From DATKRB01 sp035532415 (GTDB taxonomy: Bacteria; Actinomycetota; Acidimicrobiia; Acidimicrobiales; RAAP-2), in the NCBI GenBank assembly GCA_035532415.1, contig DATKRB010000037.1, positions 1 through 14,687 on the forward strand: a stretch of 14,687 nt of DNA. The letters are read 5' to 3'. The position numbers and the translations under genes are program-made. The notes under the pieces are model-generated. The model ran no database searches. It was not told where the DNA came from and saw only the letters and a list, made by a program, of their open reading frames with translations. Shown here piece after piece: positions 1 to 9,582 of the stretch (positions are counted from its first letter, which is position 1; each line of letters begins with the position of its first letter).

Positions 1-1
1 C

Positions 2-1429
2 GTCACCATGCCGCAGTTGGGGGAGACCGTCACCGAAGGGACGATCACCCGATGGATGAAGGCGATCGGGGAGCCCGTCGCCCGTGACGAGCCCCTGTTC
101 GAAGTCTCGACCGACAAGGTCGACTCGGAGGTGCCGTCGCCCTTTGCCGGGGTCCTGAGGGAGATCCTGGTCGCCGAGGGCGACACGGTGGAGGTGGGGG
201 CGCGGTTGGCCGTGATCGGCGAGGGTGCGCAGGGCAACGGCTCCCCGCCGCCCGCACCCCCGGAGCCCGGTGCCGTACAGGCACCGCCCGCACCGCCCGC
301 GGCTCCGGCGGCGCCTCCGCCCGCACCGCCCGCGGCTCCGGCGGCGCCTCCGCCCGCACCGACCGCGGCTCCGCCCCCGCCCCCGCCCTCGGGCTTCACG
401 CCGGCGCCTTCCCAGGCGGCCGGCGTGCCGTCCCCGCCCGCGGCACCGCGTGAGGATTCGCTCATCCTGTCGCCCGTCGTCAGGCGACTGCTCGCGGACA
501 ATCAGATCGACTCCTCCGAGGTGACCGGTACGGGCCTGGGTGGTCGGGTGACCCGTGAGGACGTGCTCTCGGTCGTCGACGCCAGGCGGGCGGGTGGACA
601 GGTCGCCCCGCCTCAGGCCCCCGCGCCCGCCCCGCCTCAGGCCGCCCCACCTCCGGCCCCCGCGCCCGCCCCACCCCCGGCTGCCCGCCAGCCGTCGGTC
701 CCGACCCTGCGCCAGGCCGGCGAGCGGGTGGTGCCGTTCTCCAATGTCCGCCGGCGCACCGCCGAGCACATGGTCCGTTCGAAGGCCACGTCGCCCCACG
801 CCTTCATCGCCTACGAGACGGACTTCGAGAACGTCGAGCGGGTGCGCCGGTCGTGGGGGTCGAGGTTCAAGAACGAGGAGGGCTTCTCGCTCACCTATCT
901 GCCGTTCGTGGCGCGGGCCACGGTGGAGGCGCTCCGGGACTTCCCGAACCTGAACGCCACCGTCGCCGACGACTCCCTTGTCGTGTACCAGCAGATAAAC
1001 CTCGGTGTGGCCGTCGACCTCGACAACGAGGGCCTCATCGTGCCCGTCATCCACCGGGCGGAGGAGATCACCCTTCGGGGGGTCGCCCGCAGGATCCGTG
1101 ACGTCGCCGATCGCGCAAGGACCAGGCAGTTGACGGCCGACGACATCTCCGGCGGGACGTTCTCCATCACGAACGACGGGCCGTTCGGCACCTACTTCAC
1201 CGTGCCGATCATCAACCAGCCGCAGGTGGCCATCCTGGCAACTGACGGGATCAAGCGGCGCCCGGTGGTGATGGCCCTCCCCGACGGCACCGAGTCGATC
1301 GCCATCCACTCGACGGGCATGATCGGGATGAGCTGGGACCACCGGGCGGTCGACGGGGCATACGTGTCGTCTTTCCTGGCCCGCGTGGCCGAGCTGCTGG
1401 ACACGCGGGACTGGGCCGCCGAGCTGTAG
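2..1429 (+). CDS. sucB: Dihydrolipoamide acyltransferase (E2) of a 2-oxoacid dehydrogenase complex, 5' end off the window
   Basis: E2 core enzyme: it takes an acyl group from E1 onto its lipoyl-lysine and passes it to CoA in the cytosolic complex. Numbered from the ATG at position 8, a lipoyl domain spans about 1-71 with the lipoylated lysine K37 in STDKVDSE. A Pro/Ala linker follows (74-149), then a peripheral subunit-binding domain (151-187), a second Pro/Ala linker (192-235) and the CoA acyltransferase domain (238-473) with the catalytic DHRAVDG motif (H445, D449). Two in-frame codons (Val-Thr) precede the ATG, and relatives have a few residues before MPQLGE, so the real start is probably just outside the window. 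Only one lipoyl domain is visible. Which complex it serves (pyruvate, 2-oxoglutarate or branched-chain) cannot be told from sequence alone; next to lipB-lipA it matches mycobacterial dlaT, historically called sucB. It ends in TAG, 14 nt before the next gene, probably in one operon. Confidence 0.93.
   Translation, partial: VTMPQLGETVTEGTITRWMKAIGEPVARDEPLFEVSTDKVDSEVPSPFAGVLREILVAEGDTVEVGARLAVIGEGAQGNGSPPPAPPEPGAVQAPPAPPAAPAAPPPAPPAAPAAPPPAPTAAPPPPPPSGFTPAPSQAAGVPSPPAAPREDSLILSPVVRRLLADNQIDSSEVTGTGLGGRVTREDVLSVVDARRAGGQVAPPQAPAPAPPQAAPPPAPAPAPPPAARQPSVPTLRQAGERVVPFSNVRRRTAEHMVRSKATSPHAFIAYETDFENVERVRRSWGSRFKNEEGFSLTYLPFVARATVEALRDFPNLNATVADDSLVVYQQINLGVAVDLDNEGLIVPVIHRAEEITLRGVARRIRDVADRARTRQLTADDISGGTFSITNDGPFGTYFTVPIINQPQVAILATDGIKRRPVVMALPDGTESIAIHSTGMIGMSWDHRAVDGAYVSSFLARVAELLDTRDWAAEL
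290..355 (+). repeat. 33-bp perfect tandem duplication in the E2 linker
   Basis: Two identical adjacent 33-bp units (290-322 and 323-355), with a degenerate third partial copy starting at 356. The unit is a multiple of three and encodes an 11-residue Ala/Pro repeat in the flexible linker between the lipoyl and subunit-binding domains. Linker length can therefore change without a frameshift. A second, less regular Pro/Ala/Gln repeat lies at about 605-685. Confidence 0.85.
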
Positions 1430-1443
1430 GTCGGCGGCGTCCC

Positions 1444-3135
<1,692 letters not shown>

Positions 3136-3154
3136 GAAGGGGCTCGGGCCGACG

Positions 3155-3706
3155 TCAGGAGCGTTGCGCGACGTGCTGGGTCCACGCTGTCCCGTCCCAG
3201 TAGCGCAGGGTGTTGGGGACCCCGCTCGGCTCGGGCAGCCAGCCGGCCGGGGTGCCCGGCGGCGGTGCCGGAGCCGGAGCCGCCGGGGGGGGCGGCGGGG
3301 GCGGCGGGGGCGGGGCGTACGGCTCGGGTACCGGCGGCTCCGGCTGAGCGGGAGCGGCCCCCGCCGGAGCCGTCCATCCTGGTGCGGGAGCCGATCCCGC
3401 GGGCACGGGGGCGGGGGAGGCGAACCCGGCGAACGGGTCGTTCCGAGGGTTGGGAGCAGCGAGTCCCTGGGGCCCGCCCGCGGCGCCGGCCTGACCGCCC
3501 GGGATGGAGGCCACGTCCCCGTAGTACTGGTTCGATGTCGCCTGGACCGCGCCCACCGGCTTGGGCGGGGCACTCTTGCGCCGGTACAGCACGAGCGTCA
3601 CGATGAGCAGGACGACCACCACGACGACGATGGCCACCTCGATCACCTTGGTGGTGGTCGAGAGCGCGGCGAAGACAGGCCCCGAAGGGTTCAGCACAGT
3701 TCCCAT
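3155..3706 (-). CDS. Membrane-anchored proline-rich protein with C-terminal DUF2510 domain
   Basis: A 183-residue protein of unknown function. One strongly hydrophobic segment at about 21-40, rich in Val/Leu/Ile, is followed at once by YRRK, which predicts an N-out, C-in single-pass anchor with the rest in the cytosol. Residues ~45-150 are low-complexity Pro/Ala/Gly, including an uninterrupted run of ten prolines. The last ~33 residues carry the DUF2510 signature (GWLPEP...LRYWDGTAWTQH), a short tryptophan-rich module common at the ends of actinobacterial membrane proteins. The ATG at 3706 is chosen because it precedes the membrane segment and has a TACTTT box 8 nt upstream, suggesting leaderless mRNA. 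It lies 113 bp after metH on the same strand but probably has its own promoter. It converges on the lipB-lipA fusion with a 19-bp gap. Confidence 0.8.
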   Translation of the reverse strand: MGTVLNPSGPVFAALSTTTKVIEVAIVVVVVVLLIVTLVLYRRKSAPPKPVGAVQATSNQYYGDVASIPGGQAGAAGGPQGLAAPNPRNDPFAGFASPAPVPAGSAPAPGWTAPAGAAPAQPEPPVPEPYAPPPPPPPPPPAAPAPAPPPGTPAGWLPEPSGVPNTLRYWDGTAWTQHVAQRS

Positions 3707-3714
3707 GGGGCGCC

Positions 3715-3720
3715 AAAGTA
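3715..3720 (-). promoter_or_regulatory. Candidate -10 box (TACTTT) of the DUF2510 gene
   Basis: Read on the minus strand, TACTTT ends 8 nt before the ATG at 3706 and no Shine-Dalgarno sequence lies between. This fits the actinobacterial leaderless arrangement in which transcription starts at the start codon. No clear -35 was seen. Confidence 0.4.
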
Positions 3721-3819
3721 CTGCCCGACCCGCTCCATGGTCAACGATGGCCCCCGCCGGGTCCGCCCCCGGGCTTGCCGGCGACCATCGGAGGCACCTG
3801 CCTGGGGGCCCGGCCTGCG

Positions 3820-6800
3820 TCAGGCGATGAAGTACTTGGCCTGGGGATGGGTGCAGATGATGGCATCGGTCGTCTGCTCGGGATGAAGCTGGAACCCCTC
3901 GCTGACCTCCACCCCGATACGGTCCCCACCCAGGAGCTCCACGACCTTGGCGTTGTCGGCGAGGTCGGGGCACGCGGGGTAGCCCCAGGAGTAGCGGCCG
4001 CCCCGGTACTGCTGGCGGAACAACCCGGTGAGGGTGGGGCCGTCCTCGGCGACGGTGCCCAGTTCCTCGCGGATCCGCCGGTGCCAGTACTCGGCCAGCG
4101 CTTCGGCCATCTCGACTCCCAGGCCATGGAGGTAGAGGTATTGCTGGTACTCGTCGGCCGCGAACAGCCTGGCCGCCTCCTGCGACACCCGGCTGCCCAT
4201 GGTCACGAGCTGAAACGAGGCCCAGTCCGGCTCGCCGGAGGCCGCCGGGCGGAAGAAGTCGGCGATGCAGAGCCAGGGTTCCTTGCGTTGGCGGGGGAAC
4301 GTGAACCGGAGCCATTCCGAGCTCCGGGTCTCGTCCTTGTAGATGACCAGGTCGTTGCCCTCGCTGTTGGTGGCGAAGTGCCCGTAGGCGACCTGGGGGA
4401 CGAGCAGGTCCGCCCGCTTGGCCTTGCCGAGCTCCTCGCGCAGCACGGCGCGGACGCGGTCCTTGAAGCCGGCGTCGTCCTCCGAAGTCCCCTTGTCGGG
4501 CCGGAAACCCCACTGGTTCCGGAAGAGCGACGTGAGGTTGAGGTATTCGACGATGTCGTCGATCGGGATGCCCTTGGCCACCCGGCTGCCGACGAAGGGG
4601 GGTGTGAAGACCTCGTTGTCGGTCACCACCCCCGGGGCCCGGTCCGGCTGGCCGGGAACCGCCTCGTCCGGTTGTGGCTCGAGCCGGCTGCGCGCCGGAA
4701 CCTTGCGCTCGGAGATCTCCCGGCCGAACGACGGGTCGTCCTCGCCGGACCGCTTCAGCTCCACCAGGCGATCGATGGTCCGCAGGCCCTCGAAGGCGTC
4801 GCGCCCGTAAAAGACCCGGCCCTCGTATACCTGGCGGAGGTCGCGCTCGACGTAGGTGCGGGTGAGCGCCGCACCGCCGAGGAGCACGGGGAGCCCCGAG
4901 AGCCCGCGGGTGTTCAGTTCCTGCAGGTTCTCGCGCATGATGAGCGTCGACTTCACCAGGAGCCCGCTCATGCCGAGCGCGTCCGCACCGTGCTCTTCGA
5001 CGGCGGCGAGCATCTCGCCGATCCCCACCTTGATCCCGAGGTTCACGACCTCGTACCCGTTGTTGGTGAAGATGATGTCGACCAGGTTCTTCCCGATGTC
5101 GTGGACGTCGCCCTTGACCGTCGCCAGGACGACCTTGCCCTTGCCGCCCTGGTCGGCCTTCTCCATGTGCGGCTCGAGGTGGTTCACCGCGGCCTTCATC
5201 GTCTCGGCCGATTGCAGCACGAACGGCAGCTGCATCTCCCCGGACGCGAAGAGCTCACCGACGGTCTTCATCCCGGCCAGCAGCATGTCGTTGACGATCT
5301 GGAGCGCCGCGTGCCCGCCGGCGAGCGCCTCGTCGAGATCGCTCTCGAGCCCGTTGCGGTCGCCGTCGACGATCCGCTGCTCGAGCCGGCGCTCCACCGG
5401 CCAGTCGGTGTGCTCCTCGTGGGCGGATGTCGACGGCGAGGCACCTTCGTACAGGGCCAGCAGTTCCTGCAACGGGTCGTAGCCCTCACGGCGGCGGTCG
5501 TACACCAGATCGAGGCAGATCTCCCGGGCCCTCGCGTCGATGCGCGAGAGCGGCAGGATCTTCGACGCGTGGACGATTGCGGCGTCGAGCCCTGCCTCCA
5601 CGCACTCGTGAAGGAAGACCGAGTTGAGCACCTGCCTCGCCGCCGGGTTCAGCCCGAAGGAGACGTTGGAGAGCCCGAGGATCGTCGACACCCCGGGGAG
5701 CTCGGCCTTGATCCGCCTGATCCCCTCCAATGTCTCCACCCCGTCGGCCCGGCTCTCCTCCATGCCCGTCGACAGCGGGAGCGCCAAGGTGTCGAAGAGG
5801 AGGTCGGACGGCTCGAGCCCGTAGCGGTCCACGGCGATGTCGTGGATGGCCCGGGCGGCGCGCAGCTTCCATTCGGCCGTTCGCGCCTGCCCCTCCTCGT
5901 CGATACAGGTGCAGACGACGGCGGCGCCGAACTCGCGGGCGAGACGGAGGAAGGTGTCGAGCCGGGTGCCCTCCCCGTCGCCCTCCTCGAGGTTGACCGA
6001 GTTCAGGATGGCCCGCCCGCCGAGCCATTGAAGCGCCGCCCTGGCGACGGGGCCCTCGGTGGTGTCGACCATCAGGGGGGCGCTGGCCTGGGTGGCGAAG
6101 CGGCTGGCGATCTCGGTCATGTCGGCGACGCCGTCGGCCCCGGTGTAGTCGACGCACACGTCGATGACGTGGGAGCCCTCCTTCACCTGGTCGCGGGCCA
6201 TGGCGACGCACGTGTCCCACTCGCCGGCGAGCATCGCCTCGCGGAACCGCTTCGACCCGTTCGCGTTGGTCCGCTCGCCCACCACCAGGAACGAGGTGTC
6301 CTGGTGCAGCGGGACCGACGTGTAGATCGACGCGGCCGACGGCTCGTGCACGGGATCGCGGGGGGCCGGTGTGGCCCCGGCGCACCGTTCGACGACCGCG
6401 GCGAGGTGGGCAGGGGTGGTCCCGCAGCAACCGCCGATCGCGGTCACGCCCAACTCGGTGACGAACCGGTGGAGGTGGTCGGCCAGCTGCCCGGGGGTGA
6501 GGTCGTAGTGCATCTTCCCGTCGACCACCGAGGGCAGCCCGGCGTTGGGCAGGCAGGAGACGGGCACCCGGCTGTGGCCGGCCAGGTGGCGCAGGGCCTC
6601 GCCCATCTCCGCCGGCCCGGTGGCGCAGTTCAGCCCGATCACGTCCACCTGCATGGCGTCCAGGGCGGTGAGGGCGGCCCCGATCTCGGTCCCGGGCAGC
6701 ATCCGCCCGGTGAGCTCGATCGTGACCTGCACCTGTATCGGTACCCGGCGCCCGACGTCGAGCATGGCGCGCCGGGCGCCGTTGATGGCGGCCTTGGCCG

Positions 6801-7338
6801 CCAGCAGATCGAACATCGTCTCGACGACGAGGAGGTCCACCCCGCCCTCCAACAGGCCGAGCGCCTGCTCCTCGTAGGCGTCGCGGAACTCGTCGTAGCG
6901 GATCTGGCCGAGCGTCGGGAACTTCGTCCCCGGGCCCATGCTGCCGGCCACCCAGCGGGGCCGGGCGGCGGTGGCGTACTCGTCGGCCACCCGGCGGGCC
7001 AACCGGGCCGCCGTCCGGCTGAGCTCGCGGGCCCGATCGGCCAGCCCGTACTCGGCCAGCACCACGGACGAGGACCCGAAGCTGTCGGTCTCGATCACGT
7101 CGACACCGACATCGAGGAAGCTCCGGTGGAGCTGCTCGATCGCGTCGGGCCGGGTGTCGACGAGCACCTCGTTGCAGCCCTCGAGATCGGGCCCGCCGAA
7201 GTCGTCGGCGGTGAGATCGAGCAGCTGCAGGTTGGTGCCGGTGGCGCCGTCGAAGACGACCACCCGCTCGCTCAGGGCACGCAGGTAGTCGGAGGAACCC
7301 GGGTCGAGCCGGCCCGGCAACGGAGTGAAGCTGCTCAT
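3820..7338 (-). CDS. metH: Cobalamin-dependent methionine synthase
   Basis: Transfers a methyl group from 5-methyltetrahydrofolate through bound cobalamin to homocysteine, making methionine in the cytosol. All four modules are present in 1172 residues, close to the roughly 1200 usual for the family. The homocysteine domain (~20-320) has zinc ligands C238, C304 and C305 (GLNCATG, GGCCGTTP). The pterin domain is ~345-620 (GERTNANGSK at 354-363). The cobalamin cap and binding domain (~645-865) has DVHDIGK at 744-750, with H746 the lower axial ligand. The AdoMet-dependent reactivation domain (~905-1172) has RYSWGYPACPD at 1115-1125. The ATG at 7338 is the first residue of a normal N-terminus. No Shine-Dalgarno is seen; a TAGCCT box 9 nt upstream suggests leaderless mRNA. 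It is divergent from the cob(I)alamin adenosyltransferase gene, 43 bp away. The short upstream region leaves no room for a cobalamin riboswitch. Confidence 0.97.
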   Translation of the reverse strand: MSSFTPLPGRLDPGSSDYLRALSERVVVFDGATGTNLQLLDLTADDFGGPDLEGCNEVLVDTRPDAIEQLHRSFLDVGVDVIETDSFGSSSVVLAEYGLADRARELSRTAARLARRVADEYATAARPRWVAGSMGPGTKFPTLGQIRYDEFRDAYEEQALGLLEGGVDLLVVETMFDLLAAKAAINGARRAMLDVGRRVPIQVQVTIELTGRMLPGTEIGAALTALDAMQVDVIGLNCATGPAEMGEALRHLAGHSRVPVSCLPNAGLPSVVDGKMHYDLTPGQLADHLHRFVTELGVTAIGGCCGTTPAHLAAVVERCAGATPAPRDPVHEPSAASIYTSVPLHQDTSFLVVGERTNANGSKRFREAMLAGEWDTCVAMARDQVKEGSHVIDVCVDYTGADGVADMTEIASRFATQASAPLMVDTTEGPVARAALQWLGGRAILNSVNLEEGDGEGTRLDTFLRLAREFGAAVVCTCIDEEGQARTAEWKLRAARAIHDIAVDRYGLEPSDLLFDTLALPLSTGMEESRADGVETLEGIRRIKAELPGVSTILGLSNVSFGLNPAARQVLNSVFLHECVEAGLDAAIVHASKILPLSRIDARAREICLDLVYDRRREGYDPLQELLALYEGASPSTSAHEEHTDWPVERRLEQRIVDGDRNGLESDLDEALAGGHAALQIVNDMLLAGMKTVGELFASGEMQLPFVLQSAETMKAAVNHLEPHMEKADQGGKGKVVLATVKGDVHDIGKNLVDIIFTNNGYEVVNLGIKVGIGEMLAAVEEHGADALGMSGLLVKSTLIMRENLQELNTRGLSGLPVLLGGAALTRTYVERDLRQVYEGRVFYGRDAFEGLRTIDRLVELKRSGEDDPSFGREISERKVPARSRLEPQPDEAVPGQPDRAPGVVTDNEVFTPPFVGSRVAKGIPIDDIVEYLNLTSLFRNQWGFRPDKGTSEDDAGFKDRVRAVLREELGKAKRADLLVPQVAYGHFATNSEGNDLVIYKDETRSSEWLRFTFPRQRKEPWLCIADFFRPAASGEPDWASFQLVTMGSRVSQEAARLFAADEYQQYLYLHGLGVEMAEALAEYWHRRIREELGTVAEDGPTLTGLFRQQYRGGRYSWGYPACPDLADNAKVVELLGGDRIGVEVSEGFQLHPEQTTDAIICTHPQAKYFIA

Positions 7339-7347
7339 CGGGGATCA

Positions 7348-7353
7348 AGGCTA
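7348..7353 (-). promoter_or_regulatory. Candidate -10 box (TAGCCT) of metH
   Basis: On the minus strand TAGCCT ends 9 nt before the metH ATG at 7338. It matches the TANNNT consensus and implies a leaderless or almost leaderless transcript. It overlaps the left arm of the palindrome. Confidence 0.45.
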
Positions 7354-7371
7354 CCGGCGCCGACCGGTAGC
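7350..7371. promoter_or_regulatory. Palindrome between divergent metH and adenosyltransferase genes
   Basis: Perfect 8-bp inverted repeat GCTACCGG...CCGGTAGC with a 6-nt spacer, centred in the 43-bp divergent intergenic region. Each arm overlaps one of the two opposed -10 boxes, so a protein bound here could block both genes. Operator function is inferred from position only; the symmetry may partly reflect the two -10 boxes themselves. Confidence 0.5.
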
Positions 7372-7373
7372 AT
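7368..7373 (+). promoter_or_regulatory. Candidate -10 box (TAGCAT) of the adenosyltransferase gene
   Basis: TAGCAT ends 8 nt before the GTG at 7382 with no Shine-Dalgarno between, matching the leaderless pattern seen elsewhere in the window. Its expected -35 region falls on the metH -10 box, so the two promoters overlap. Confidence 0.45.
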
Positions 7374-7381
7374 CCGCAGCG

Positions 7382-8011
7382 GTGCGGATCTACACGCGGA
7401 AGGGCGACGACGGGACCACCGGCCTCCTCTTCGGCGGCCGGGTGAAGAAGAGCTCGGGCCGGATCGAGCTGGTGGGCGCGGTCGACGAGGCGCAGGCGGC
7501 CCTGGGTCTCGCCCGCGCCGAGGCCGAGCGGGGCTCCGAGCTCGACGAGCTCCTCGTGCAGCTCGAGCGCGACCTGTACGTCCTGATGGCCGACGTGGCC
7601 ACCGCTCCGGCCAACCGGCGCAAGCTGCAGCCGGGCACGACCTTGGTCACGGCCGAGATGGTGACGGCGCTGGAGGCGTCGATCGACCGCCTCTCCGTCC
7701 GCTTCACGATGCCGGAGGAGTTCGTGGTGCCCGGGCAGGACCGCAGGTCGGCCACGCTCGACGTCGCCCGCACCGTCGTGCGCCGGGCCGAGCGGAGCGC
7801 CGGGGGCCTCGGTGGCGGATCGCCGGTCGGCGGGTACCTCAACCGCCTGTCCGACCTGTTGTGGACCATGGCGCGCTGGCAGGAGGGCGACGCGCACCTG
7901 GCGGCACGCCGCGCTCCGAAGGCGCCGGCCCCGGGCCGAACGACGAAGCGCGCGGCGAAGAGGTCGGGTCCGAGCGGGACGACGGGGACGAGAGAGGCGG
8001 GCAAACGCTGA
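7382..8011 (+). CDS. PduO-type ATP:cob(I)alamin adenosyltransferase
   Basis: Transfers the adenosyl group of ATP to cob(I)alamin, giving adenosylcobalamin. The 209-residue protein has the family's N-terminal nucleotide loop TRKGDDGTTG (5-14), the FVVPGQD segment (114-120), the ARTVVRRAER helix (129-138) and YLNRLSD (152-158). After about residue 172 it carries a ~37-residue basic, low-complexity tail rich in Ala, Pro, Arg and Lys, beyond the catalytic fold. The GTG at 7382 is chosen because it gives the normal family N-terminus (RIYTRKGD) and follows a TAGCAT box by 8 nt; an in-frame ATG at 7325 would lie inside metH. The product would supply adenosylcobalamin to enzymes such as the mutase encoded at 12357. 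The stop overlaps the pepA start by one base (TGATG), so the two are translationally coupled. Confidence 0.92.
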   Translation: MRIYTRKGDDGTTGLLFGGRVKKSSGRIELVGAVDEAQAALGLARAEAERGSELDELLVQLERDLYVLMADVATAPANRRKLQPGTTLVTAEMVTALEASIDRLSVRFTMPEEFVVPGQDRRSATLDVARTVVRRAERSAGGLGGGSPVGGYLNRLSDLLWTMARWQEGDAHLAARRAPKAPAPGRTTKRAAKRSGPSGTTGTREAGKR

Positions 8012-9582
8012 TGGCACTCACGATCGAGGTGGCCGGCGCGGCGGCCGTGCCCGACCGGATCGTCGCTCTCGGAATACCGGTTCTGGCCGGTGACGACGGA
8101 CCCGAGCTCTTCGAGGGCATGCCCGCCGAGGTCGGTGGCACCGTGCTCCCGGGCCCGCTCGGCGCCGAGTGGTGCCGGCGCCAGGGCTTCACCGCCAAGG
8201 CGGGGCAGACCCTGCTGTTCGGCGCCGAGCCCGGCCGACCCATCGCGGTGCTCGTCGGGATCGGTCCGCGCGCGGGCCTCGACGAGGAGCGGTGGCGCCG
8301 CGCCGCCGCGGCTTTCGTGCGGAGCGCCGGGGAGCGGGGGACCGCGGTGCTCGTCCTGCCGCCGGCGGGGGCGAGCGTAGGGCCCGGCGGGCCCGGCAAC
8401 GAGATGGCCGCCGAGGCTCTGGGCACGGCGATCGCCGAAGGGGCGGCGTTGGCCGCCTACCGGTTCGAGCAGTTCCGCACCAAGCCCCGCCCGGCGGCGA
8501 TAGAGAAGCTCGTGTTGGTGGCCGCCGAGGACCCCGGGCCTTCCGGTCCCGGCCCGGAGGACGGCCTCCGGGCCGGGACGGTGAGAGGGAGCAGGGCTGC
8601 TCAGGCCGTCGCGTGGGCGCGCGACCTGATCAACACGCCGCCGAGCGACCTCCCGCCGCGGCGCTTCGCCGAGCGGATCGTCGCCGAGCTGCAGGCCGAC
8701 GAACAGGTGACCCTCACGGTGTGGGACGAGGGCAGGATCGCCGAGGAGCGCCTCGGGGGTCTGCTCGGGGTGAGCCGCGGAACGGCCGAGCCGCCGCGCC
8801 TGGTGCAGGCCGACTACCAGCCTGCCGATCCGATCCGGGTCGGTGACCGGGTGCCGCACGTGGTGCTCGTGGGCAAGGGCATCACCTTCGACTCCGGCGG
8901 CCTCTCGCTCAAGACCCCTGACGGCATGACCACGATGAAGACCGACATGAGCGGCGCAGCCGTCGTGCTCGGTGCCGTGTCGGCGTGCGCCGACCTGGGG
9001 GTCAGGGTGCGGGTGACGGCCATCGCCCCGATCAGCGAGAACATGCCGGGGAGCCGGGCGATCAAGCCGGGTGACGTCCTGACGATGCGCAACGGTGCCA
9101 CGGTGGAGGTGCTCAACACCGACGCCGAGGGCCGGCTCGTCCTGGCCGACGCGCTCGTCCTGGCGTCGGAGCTCGAGCCCGACGCCATCATCGACGTGGC
9201 GACCCTCACCGGTGCCGCCGCCGCCGCCCTCGGTACGTCGATCGCCGCGCTCTTCGGCAGTGACGACCAACTGGTCGAACGGCTCCGGGATTGCGGCGAG
9301 CGGTCGGGGGAGCGGCTCTGGCCCCTCCCGCTCCCCGAGGAGTACGCCGACCACATCGACTCGGACGTCGCCGACATGAAGAACATCGGCAAGCCGGGCC
9401 AGGCCGGGGCCATCTCCGCGGCGATGCTCCTCGCCCGCTTCGTCGGCGACACGCCGTGGGCCCACCTCGACATCGCCGGGACGGCCCGATCGGCCGAGAG
9501 CTCGGGTTACGTGTCCAAGGGCGGCACCGCCTTCGGGGTGCGGGCCTTGCTCCGGTTCCTCACCACCTACGGGTCCGACTGA
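8011..9582 (+). CDS. pepA: Leucyl aminopeptidase, M17 family
   Basis: A cytosolic di-metal exopeptidase that removes N-terminal residues from peptides, normally a hexamer. It has 523 residues: a divergent N-terminal domain to about 185 and the M17 catalytic domain from about 190. The metal and catalytic residues are all visible: K289 and D294 in GKGITFDSGG, K310 and D312 in MKTDMSGA, and the family signature NTDAEGRL at 369-376 with D371, E373 and R375. The ATG at 8011 shares its first base with the stop of the adenosyltransferase gene, so translation is probably coupled; a weak GAGAGG lies 13 nt upstream. The 3' end overlaps the convergent gene at 9567 by 16 bp. Members of this family also act as DNA-binding proteins in enterobacteria; nothing here shows that. 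Confidence 0.95.
   Translation: MALTIEVAGAAAVPDRIVALGIPVLAGDDGPELFEGMPAEVGGTVLPGPLGAEWCRRQGFTAKAGQTLLFGAEPGRPIAVLVGIGPRAGLDEERWRRAAAAFVRSAGERGTAVLVLPPAGASVGPGGPGNEMAAEALGTAIAEGAALAAYRFEQFRTKPRPAAIEKLVLVAAEDPGPSGPGPEDGLRAGTVRGSRAAQAVAWARDLINTPPSDLPPRRFAERIVAELQADEQVTLTVWDEGRIAEERLGGLLGVSRGTAEPPRLVQADYQPADPIRVGDRVPHVVLVGKGITFDSGGLSLKTPDGMTTMKTDMSGAAVVLGAVSACADLGVRVRVTAIAPISENMPGSRAIKPGDVLTMRNGATVEVLNTDAEGRLVLADALVLASELEPDAIIDVATLTGAAAAALGTSIAALFGSDDQLVERLRDCGERSGERLWPLPLPEEYADHIDSDVADMKNIGKPGQAGAISAAMLLARFVGDTPWAHLDIAGTARSAESSGYVSKGGTAFGVRALLRFLTTYGSD

Noticed and set aside
3707..3819. Possible terminator or small gene between metH and the DUF2510 gene
   Set aside because: GC-rich with only short, imperfect inverted repeats and no T-tract; no start with a ribosome binding site. 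Apart from the TACTTT box I see nothing in it.
3775..9582. A very long plus-strand open frame (about 1935 codons) running antisense through metH and into pepA
   Set aside because: The first 1400 codons are the mirror of metH in GC-rich DNA, where stop codons are rare in some antisense frames. The composition is low-complexity and resembles no protein. Only the part from 8011 is a gene (pepA).
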